From: Phototrophicales bacterium
GTDB lineage: Bacteria > Chloroflexota > Anaerolineae > Aggregatilineales > Phototrophicaceae
Assembly (NCBI GenBank): GCA_002794515.1
Contig: PGTJ01000128.1
Location: 1 to 7,032 of the forward strand
DNA length: 7,032 nt
Reading direction: 5' to 3'
Both the position numbers and the translations under genes were made by a program. Each line of letters opens with the position of its first letter. Position 1 is the stretch's first letter. The notes beneath the pieces are model-generated. The model made no database searches. It had not been told where the DNA came from and saw nothing but the letters and a program-made list of their open reading frames with translations. Positions 1 to 4,474 of the stretch are shown here, piece by piece.

Positions 1-76
1 GACGCAACACAGTCAATAAATCGTATTGCTTGACCAAATTATGAATTTCGATAATCGGACGGGGTTGGTCGGTCAT
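1..76 (-). CDS. ccmA: ABC transporter ATP-binding protein, N-terminus only (probable heme exporter CcmA)
   Basis: Only the first 25 codons lie in the window; the gene continues past position 1. The translation begins MTDQPRPIIEIHNLVKQYD and continues LLTVLR, which is the usual first beta-strand pair of an ABC ATPase (I-x-I-x-N-L-x-K-x-Y, then V-L-R before the Walker A loop). Walker A itself is outside the window. The ATG (76-74) overlaps the TGA (75-73) of the upstream gene in an ATGA junction, so translation is probably coupled. Because ccmE lies two genes upstream, CcmA is the most likely identity: the cytoplasmic ATPase of the CcmAB(CD) complex that uses ATP to release heme-loaded CcmE. 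Any other ABC-2-type ATPase would look the same over 25 residues, so the family is fairly sure and the specific name is inference from context. Confidence 0.6.
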   Translation of the reverse strand, partial: MTDQPRPIIEIHNLVKQYDLLTVLR

Positions 77-1278
77 GATGCCTCAACATCCTGTGTGGAG
101 GGTGGCATGATTTTCGATTTACGTCGCCACGACATCAACATCACACCAAAAAAGATGACCAACAGGCTCATCACGGCGATAATCGCCAACAGGGGCAAAT
201 TATCCGCCAGCGAGATGGTCGCCTGTGAACGGGCGGGATTATTAGACGGAAATTCGCCCACGCCCGCCACCCGTCCGCTCAATTCGTAACGGATGAGGTC
301 GTTGGGGAATAAATTATAGCGCACACCATATGCCGAAAATTCGACATCGCCAATCGGTTGTTTGCCAAGTCCTTGAAAGCCCTCGCCGATAACGCGCAAT
401 TCATCGGTGCTGATGAGCAGGCGCATCTCGCCATCAAAGCGATGCCACACCGGAAATTCCATCACCGCATCTTGTTCGTATGGCATGAGATAATTGACCA
501 CAACCAGATAATCGAAATTGGGGAATAACGGCTCGGTATAACGAATATTGAAGGTGCTGTTATCCACTAAAAAACTGCCCTCACGCATAGGCAGAAGTTC
601 GTTATTAAGCAACACAAATGCCTCTGTGATCAACGCGCCAACAGGCACAGTCATTTCGATGGTGGCATTGCGATTATCACCGATCGGAATGCTCCCAATG
701 TGCAATTTGTCGGAATTATTGCGGATTTGCATCACTTGTGTGAAACCCAACACCCCATTGGTGGGCTGAATTTGCACCACCATATTTTGGATGGTGATAG
801 CGGTAGGGTCGGTGGTGATGGCGAATACGTCAATCGGAATATCAAAATTGGGCAGGCGTATATCACCTTCTATGGGGTTGCTGGCGAAATTACGCCCCTG
901 AAATTGGACAATCACGAAATAAAAATCGCCTTGTGTGATGGTCACATCGGCAAAGCGATACCGATTATCGGCGCTCAAGGTGGTGGTGAGGATGGTCTCG
1001 GCTTGGGTATAGGGGTCAACGATATGCAAGGAGACAGGCGTATCGGTTGGCAATGTCATACCATCGGTCATCATCGTCACCGTGCCTGTTATCGTCCCTT
1101 GCACCGATTCGCGGATGAGCGGAGTCGCTTCTGGAGTTGTTTCGCCAGACAGATCATCAGTTGTCGGTTGTGGTTCTTGGGCGAACAAAAGGCGATTATC
1201 ATGACTCAGACCATAAACCCCAATAACCACGATGAGCATCAGCAATAGGGATTTTTTCAAAGATACCATCCGCATCAT
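73..1278 (-). CDS. exported membrane-anchored protein with carboxypeptidase-regulatory-like (transthyretin-like) domain, coupled to ccmE and ccmA
   Basis: The 401 residues show a signal peptide (basic start, hydrophobic core about 10-22, possible cleavage after FAQ near 34), a Thr/Pro/Glu-rich stretch (about 35-58), and a beta-sandwich-like segment (about 60-140) with the G-x-V and D-x-x-Y-x-F pattern of carboxypeptidase-regulatory/SpaA-like folds. A second beta-rich region (about 160-350) follows, then a C-terminal membrane helix (about 361-384) and a short basic cytoplasmic tail. The bulk should therefore be extracytoplasmic. There is no cysteine and no CxxCH, so it binds no covalent heme and is not a CcmG/CcmH-type thiol protein. 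The start overlaps the ccmE stop and the stop overlaps the ABC ATPase start, each by ATGA, which ties its expression to cytochrome c maturation. Alternative ATGs exist at codons 2 and 4. The specific function is unknown; a scaffold or accessory role for heme delivery is inference. Confidence 0.8.
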   Translation of the reverse strand: MMRMVSLKKSLLLMLIVVIGVYGLSHDNRLLFAQEPQPTTDDLSGETTPEATPLIRESVQGTITGTVTMMTDGMTLPTDTPVSLHIVDPYTQAETILTTTLSADNRYRFADVTITQGDFYFVIVQFQGRNFASNPIEGDIRLPNFDIPIDVFAITTDPTAITIQNMVVQIQPTNGVLGFTQVMQIRNNSDKLHIGSIPIGDNRNATIEMTVPVGALITEAFVLLNNELLPMREGSFLVDNSTFNIRYTEPLFPNFDYLVVVNYLMPYEQDAVMEFPVWHRFDGEMRLLISTDELRVIGEGFQGLGKQPIGDVEFSAYGVRYNLFPNDLIRYELSGRVAGVGEFPSNNPARSQATISLADNLPLLAIIAVMSLLVIFFGVMLMSWRRKSKIMPPSTQDVEAS

Positions 1279-1835
1279 GATGACATCTGGTTCACATTCA
1301 TTGGGCTTGCACCATCTTCAAAACGACTGGGGCATTTGAGCAATAATTCGGTGGCATAAAACACCCCATCATCGCCTAATTTGCCTGTAATGATGGCTTG
1401 TGCCTCATGACGGAGCAAATCGGGTTTGACGGTATTTTCGATGTATATGGGCAAGCGTGTGGCGTTAGGATTATTGGCGGCGATGAACAACGCCTCGCCG
1501 ATATTTTTGGCATCACTTGGGATATGGGCGATGCTGAAGGCGATAGTCAAATTTTGCGGGTCGTAGCGGATAGTCTCGCCGACCACCGCACCAGAGATGC
1601 GGATGGTCTTGCCAACATGGTCGGATGGATTCGCCATGAGCGCTTCGACCGTTGTGAAATATTGTGCGCCACCAATCGTGTTGCCCAAGATGAGAAATAT
1701 CACCGCACCTAAAATGAGCGCGATGCCCACCCAAAATTGCCATTGACGATTTTTGGTTGTCACAGGATGGAGTGGTTTTTCCCATGTAGTAGGTGTTTCA
1801 TGTGCTAGTGGTTTTTCTAATGTGAAATCGGTCAT
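1275..1835 (-). CDS. ccmE: cytochrome c-type biogenesis protein CcmE, Cys-type heme chaperone
   Basis: CcmE is the extracytoplasmic heme chaperone that covalently holds heme before handing it to apocytochrome c. This 186-residue protein has a cytoplasmic N-terminus of about 34 residues, one membrane anchor (about 35-52) and an OB-fold domain (about 57-166) containing the family pattern VGKTIRISGAVV...YDPQNLTIAF...LPIYIENTVKPDLLRHEAQAIITGKL. The attachment site at the end of the fold reads KCPSRFE: the usual HxxxY is replaced by C168-P-S-R-F172. A Cys at this position is known from archaeal and Desulfovibrio CcmE proteins, where CxxxY is the norm; here the Tyr is also replaced, by Phe. The sequence between about 106 and 128 is longer than in the E. 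coli protein. The SD is weak (AAGG, about 11 nt upstream). The stop overlaps the next gene by ATGA. Family assignment is confident. Confidence 0.9.
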   Translation of the reverse strand: MTDFTLEKPLAHETPTTWEKPLHPVTTKNRQWQFWVGIALILGAVIFLILGNTIGGAQYFTTVEALMANPSDHVGKTIRISGAVVGETIRYDPQNLTIAFSIAHIPSDAKNIGEALFIAANNPNATRLPIYIENTVKPDLLRHEAQAIITGKLGDDGVFYATELLLKCPSRFEDGASPMNVNQMSS

Positions 1836-1862
1836 ATTCGTTTAGCCTTGCTCTATTTTCGT

Positions 1863-1871
1863 ATTGTAACA
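1863..1871 (-). promoter_or_regulatory. possible extended -10 promoter for the ccmE operon
   Basis: The minus strand reads TGTTACAAT, an extended -10 (TGn plus TACAAT, one mismatch to TATAAT). It would start transcription about 20 nt before the ccmE ATG. No good -35 hexamer is seen at 16-18 nt spacing. The same TACAATA string occurs ahead of the two genes upstream. This is a pattern match only. Confidence 0.35.
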
Positions 1872-1872
1872 C

Positions 1873-1895
1873 ACGAGAGGCTCAAAGCCCCTCGT
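1873..1895 (-). repeat. inverted repeat / stem-loop upstream of ccmE
   Basis: On the minus strand two 10-nt arms, ACGAGGGGCT and AGCCTCTCGT, flank a TTG loop. All ten pairs form in minus-strand RNA if one G-U wobble is allowed; on the plus strand that pair would be an A-C mismatch. No U-run follows, so it is not a textbook terminator. It sits immediately upstream of the candidate -10 of ccmE, so it could end the transcript of the 84-residue gene, act as an operator, or be incidental. Confidence 0.45.
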
Positions 1896-1962
1896 TATTC
1901 GATTACCTACATAAGCCCACTAAAAGGGGTTATTTTTGCGCCCAATTTTTCGGGTGCAGAAG

Positions 1963-2217
1963 TTACGATGATTTTCGATTTTTGCGCTCAGTAATCTCGG
2001 TGAACCAATTCAAACCACCGACAACGGTCACACCTGTCACGCCTAAAATCAGAAAAATGAGGGTGATACCAGTGCTGTAATTGCTGGTGGATTGTGTGGT
2101 CGCGGTGGTCGTTGGCTGGTCAGATGGTGTTTCTTCTGCGCCCAAAACGGGTGCTGTCGCCACCATCAACACCATCATCAGCATCACCAACAGGGTCATC
2201 CATTTTTGACGGGTCAT
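1963..2217 (-). CDS. small exported/membrane protein, unrecognised
   Basis: The 84 residues show a signal peptide (basic start, Met/Leu-rich core about 8-20, likely cleavage near VLG-AEE at 26-27), a Thr/Ser-rich linker (about 31-49), one membrane helix (about 50-69) and a short charged tail (TERKNRK). The predicted topology is N-outside, C-inside. There are no cysteines and no heme motif. The start is supported by a good SD, AGGAG at 2230-2226, 8 nt before the ATG. It lies 61 nt after a cytochrome c gene and about 127 nt before ccmE. The architecture loosely resembles small single-helix helper subunits (such as CcmD), but no conserved motif supports that, and no function is assigned. Confidence 0.65.
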   Translation of the reverse strand: MTRQKWMTLLVMLMMVLMVATAPVLGAEETPSDQPTTTATTQSTSNYSTGITLIFLILGVTGVTVVGGLNWFTEITERKNRKSS

Positions 2218-2257
2218 ATCTATCGCTCCTCAATGATGTTCATGCGAATGGGTATGT

Positions 2258-2263
2258 ATTGTA
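2258..2263 (-). promoter_or_regulatory. weak -10-like hexamer ahead of the 84-residue gene
   Basis: TACAAT on the minus strand, 40 nt before the ATG at 2217, in the same TACAATAC context as the candidate upstream of ccmE. It lacks the TGn extension, and the -35 position (ATGAAT, 17-nt spacer) matches only 3 of 6. Read-through from the cytochrome gene is equally possible because no terminator is seen between the two genes. Confidence 0.2.
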
Positions 2264-2278
2264 CCGCAATTCGCGCTT

Positions 2279-2959
2279 TTATTCATCTAATAATTGGTCT
2301 TGACTTTCTAAATACATAATAATATCGGCAATATCCTGAAAAGTCAGGGTCTGTCCAAAATGGCTCGGCATAATGCCGGGCGAAAATGGCTCGACCACAT
2401 AGGCATCGGGATGTACGATGCTCTCGACAATATATTGGGCGAAGGTGTATCCCGCAAATTGCGGTTCGAGGCGATGGATCTCATCCCAGCGTGTCCATGT
2501 GCCTTCGGTCATCGGGGCATTTGCACCATGTGACCCATGACACCCCGCGCAGGCAATCATATCACCTGTGCCAGAGGGTTCGAGTGTATTGTAAATCGAT
2601 TGCCCACGAACAGGATCACCTTTCAGGTTTTGTAGGGCATTCATGATGATGGCGACATCTTTGCCCGCGGCGAGGCTGGCAAAATCGGGTGGGAGATAAC
2701 CACAGGTCAATGCCAGTTTCTGATAGGCTTTGCCTGTATCGTATAACATGGCGAGTGCTTCATCTGGATTTTCTTGATATAACGCATCAAATGTATCGGT
2801 GAATCGCTGAAAGTCGTCTTGTAAAAAGATGAGTTCCGCCATATCACAGGTGAAATCATCGGGGATAGTCGGGGTTTGTGTTTGTGCCATAATCACCCCT
2901 ACCCCAATAGCAATGATGCCAATGAATAAGCCTATCCACAATTTGGTGTGTCGTGTCAT
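2279..2959 (-). CDS. membrane-anchored or secreted monoheme cytochrome c
   Basis: The 226 residues show an N-terminal hydrophobic segment (about 7-25; signal peptide or uncleaved anchor), a helical domain without heme (about 35-110) that holds an isolated cysteine pair, C38 and C86, and a class I-like cytochrome c domain (about 114-220). The heme site is C137-A-G-C140-H141 and M197 in GIMPSHF is the likely distal ligand. The heme domain is clearly paralogous to the second heme domain of the diheme cytochrome encoded just upstream: GDPVRG, PQFAGYT, VESIV and QD.ADI..YL are shared. The start at 2959 is chosen because it has GAGAGG 10 nt upstream and begins the signal sequence. Reading the frame back to 3079 would translate the terminator. 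It probably carries electrons to or from the bc complex; its partner is not visible here. Confidence 0.88.
   Translation of the reverse strand: MTRHTKLWIGLFIGIIAIGVGVIMAQTQTPTIPDDFTCDMAELIFLQDDFQRFTDTFDALYQENPDEALAMLYDTGKAYQKLALTCGYLPPDFASLAAGKDVAIIMNALQNLKGDPVRGQSIYNTLEPSGTGDMIACAGCHGSHGANAPMTEGTWTRWDEIHRLEPQFAGYTFAQYIVESIVHPDAYVVEPFSPGIMPSHFGQTLTFQDIADIIMYLESQDQLLDE
2604..2620. repeat. 17-bp exact repeat, copy 1
   Basis: CCACGAACAGGATCACC on the plus strand, encoding GDPVRG on the minus strand at the start of the heme domain. It is identical to 3467-3483 in the diheme cytochrome gene, consistent with domain duplication. Confidence 0.8.
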
Positions 2960-2998
2960 GCGGATAATACCTCTCGTTATGCTGTAAATTTTGTGAAT

Positions 2999-3007
2999 AT
3001 TGTAGCA
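2999..3007 (-). promoter_or_regulatory. candidate extended -10 promoter for the monoheme cytochrome c gene
   Basis: The minus strand reads TGCTACAAT (TGn plus TACAAT), preceded at a 16-nt spacing by ATGCCA, which matches four of six bases of TTGACA. It lies between the terminator of the bc operon and the gene start at 2959, where a new promoter is expected, and would leave a leader of about 33 nt. Confidence 0.4.
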
Positions 3008-3044
3008 ATCATGAGCCATGTGGCATATACCCAAACAGGAACAA

Positions 3045-3074
3045 ATAAAAAATCCCCCTGATGATAGGGGGATT
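3045..3074 (-). terminator. Rho-independent terminator of the bc-complex operon
   Basis: On the minus strand, AATCCCCCT (3074-3066) and AGGGGGATT (3059-3051) form a perfect 9-bp stem with a 6-nt ATCATC loop, followed directly by TTTTATTT. The stem begins 22 nt after the stop codon of the diheme cytochrome gene. On the plus strand no T-run follows in the right place, so the direction is clear. Confidence 0.93.
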
Positions 3075-3096
3075 GACAATTCACATTCAATTCGAT

Positions 3097-4383
3097 TTAC
3101 GCTTCGGGTGTGGCTTCTGCCGATGGTTCAGCAGGTGTCGGTGGGACATAAGGGTCGACAGTGCTGAAGGTATGCAGATACGCCAGAATATCCGCCATAT
3201 CTTGCAGGCTCATGCGGTTGGCAAAATCGCCCGGCATCTGACCCGCGGCATAACCTGGGACGATATAAGCACCTGTGTTGACGATGCTCTCGACCAGATA
3301 TTTCTGCACGGTGTAGCCCGCAAATTGGGGCAATTGACTGCGTTCATTGAAGAAATGATCCCATTTGGCATTATGCGCTGGACCAGCCACACCATTCAGG
3401 TGGCATCCACCACACCCCAAACGTGCGCCCAATTGTGAGCGTTGTTGGTTGTTATAAATTTGTTCACCACGAACAGGATCACCAACGACAGTATCCAATT
3501 GGGCGACAATCGCATCGACATCAGTCCCAACGGGTGGCGCAGAGGCGACCATCTCACCACCACCCGCCACAGGCACGAGTGGATATTGGCGCACGGCGAG
3601 AGCATCTTCGATTGTCCACGCATTGCCCTTGTCCCAATTCATAATATATGCGGTGAGGTTACGCAATTGGTCATCACGCAGAGGCGCACCTGTTTGTTGA
3701 GACCACGACACCATTTGGGCGTTTTCCCAATAAGTCTTACTGGTTGGGCGACCATGCACCAATGTGGTATAGATGAACGATTCCAGCGAGCCATTCCACT
3801 CCAAAAATGCCAAGCGACTATAAACAGAAGTCACAGTGCCATCTTCGTTGACTGTGGGTTGTGGATAACCCAAATCGATAGCGGGTTGCAAGCTATTGAG
3901 CAGGTTATCGCGTTCGGCAAAGACTGCGGCGCGTTCTGCCGCCAGACCATCTTCACCCGTCAAGATGGCTTCAATTTCATCACGACGCGCCCGAATCTGC
4001 TCACGGCGGGCATCATTGGCATTGACAAATTCTTGCATTAAGGCATCGCGTTCAGCAATTAATTGGGCTTCGCGGGCATTAATGGCAGTAATTTGATTGT
4101 TGATAGACGCAAAATAATTATGCCCAAACAAATAGGGGCTGTTGAGCGCGGGACCAAAATTGCCGATGCCACGCCCATCCACACCATGACAAGTTGTACA
4201 GTTGGCGGCGAATAGTTCCGCGCCAAATTCGATAGAACGGGCTTCAAACTGATTGGTGAACGAGCGCATCCGTTCACCTTCATTGATGGCAACCCATCCG
4301 ATTAAAATCATAATACCGACAAACATGGTAATGCCGACGAGAATGCGATTCTCGATGCGGTCAATTAATAAACGTTGTAGCAT
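3097..4383 (-). CDS. qcrC: membrane-anchored diheme cytochrome c subunit of the bc complex, with coiled-coil insertion
   Basis: This is the likely electron-accepting cytochrome of the complex, in place of cytochrome c1. Of 428 residues, about 13-31 form an N-terminal membrane anchor. Heme 1 is C62-T-T-C65-H66 with M224 (WENAQMVSW) as probable distal ligand. Heme 2 is C324-G-G-C327-H328 with M383 (AAGQMPGDF). Between the heme 1 site and its Met ligand lies a charged, heptad-like helical insertion (about 94-165, rich in Glu, Arg and Ala), far longer than a class I cytochrome needs. The C-terminal tail (about 409-428) is Pro/Ala/Thr-rich. The start at 4383 is chosen for its SD (GAGGG, 8 nt upstream) and the anchor that follows; the frame stays open to 4473 but crosses a hairpin leader. 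It lies 91 nt downstream of cytochrome b and ends at a terminator. The symbol is by analogy with diheme QcrC of Gram-positive bc complexes. Confidence 0.88.
   Translation of the reverse strand: MLQRLLIDRIENRILVGITMFVGIMILIGWVAINEGERMRSFTNQFEARSIEFGAELFAANCTTCHGVDGRGIGNFGPALNSPYLFGHNYFASINNQITAINAREAQLIAERDALMQEFVNANDARREQIRARRDEIEAILTGEDGLAAERAAVFAERDNLLNSLQPAIDLGYPQPTVNEDGTVTSVYSRLAFLEWNGSLESFIYTTLVHGRPTSKTYWENAQMVSWSQQTGAPLRDDQLRNLTAYIMNWDKGNAWTIEDALAVRQYPLVPVAGGGEMVASAPPVGTDVDAIVAQLDTVVGDPVRGEQIYNNQQRSQLGARLGCGGCHLNGVAGPAHNAKWDHFFNERSQLPQFAGYTVQKYLVESIVNTGAYIVPGYAAGQMPGDFANRMSLQDMADILAYLHTFSTVDPYVPPTPAEPSAEATPEA
3467..3483. repeat. 17-bp exact repeat, copy 2
   Basis: Same 17 bases as 2604-2620, again encoding GDPVRG at the start of a cytochrome c heme domain. 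Shorter exact matches (for example ACGATGCTCTCGAC, coding for part of VESIV) lie at corresponding places in both genes. Confidence 0.8.
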
Positions 4384-4399
4384 ATCTTTTTCCCTCTGA

Positions 4400-4413
4400 G
4401 TCCTGATGAGGAC
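4400..4413 (-). repeat. small stem-loop just upstream of the diheme cytochrome SD
   Basis: Minus strand GTCCT and AGGAC pair (5 bp) around a CATC loop. It ends 3 nt before the AGAGGGA ribosome-binding region (4397-4391), so it could affect ribosome access. It is short enough to occur by chance. Confidence 0.3.
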
Positions 4414-4429
4414 ATTCCCTGAACAACGC

Positions 4430-4467
4430 CATATCGGGCATCTGAGCGACCTCAGACACCCGACATG
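4430..4467 (-). promoter_or_regulatory. long stem-loop in the intercistronic leader between cytochrome b and diheme cytochrome c
   Basis: On the minus strand the arms CATGTCGGGTGTCTGAG and CTCAGATGCCCGATATG form a 17-bp stem around a GTCG tetraloop. Fourteen pairs are Watson-Crick and three are G-U wobbles; on the opposite strand those three would be A-C mismatches, so the element is best explained as minus-strand RNA. No U-run follows, which argues against a simple terminator. It starts 7 nt after the cytochrome b stop codon and lies well before the SD of the next gene. Likely roles are mRNA processing or stabilisation that sets the ratio of subunits, or protein binding; this is inference. 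Confidence 0.7.
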
Positions 4468-4474
4468 ATACATG

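Noticed and set aside
700..1248. Plus-strand open frame of about 182 codons
   Set aside because: Antisense to the 401-residue exported protein, which has a signal peptide, a membrane anchor and coupled neighbours; the plus-strand product is His/Gly-rich without a domain pattern.
1912..1955. Possible terminators between the 84-residue gene and ccmE (CCC/GGG pairs near A/T runs)
   Set aside because: Stems are only three to four pairs with long loops, and no U-run follows on the coding strand.
2960..3079. N-terminal extension of the monoheme cytochrome to an ATG at 3079, with a CLGICH string resembling a heme site
   Set aside because: The extension translates the terminator stem and the promoter region, has no SD, and would bury the signal peptide. 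The spacing is CxxxCH and not at a domain boundary.
3442..4041. Long plus-strand open frame of about 199 codons
   Set aside because: It lies wholly antisense to the diheme cytochrome gene, whose heme motifs fix the real frame. The translation has no recognisable domain and no SD.
4416..4428. 11-base string GTTGTTCAGGG shared with 6968-6980 on the opposite strand
   Set aside because: An 11-base match between two places is expected by chance in 7 kb when both strands are compared, and the orientations differ.
4384..4473. N-terminal extension of the diheme cytochrome to an ATG at 4473
   Set aside because: It translates both stem-loops of the leader, and the ATG at 4383 has a good SD directly followed by the membrane anchor.
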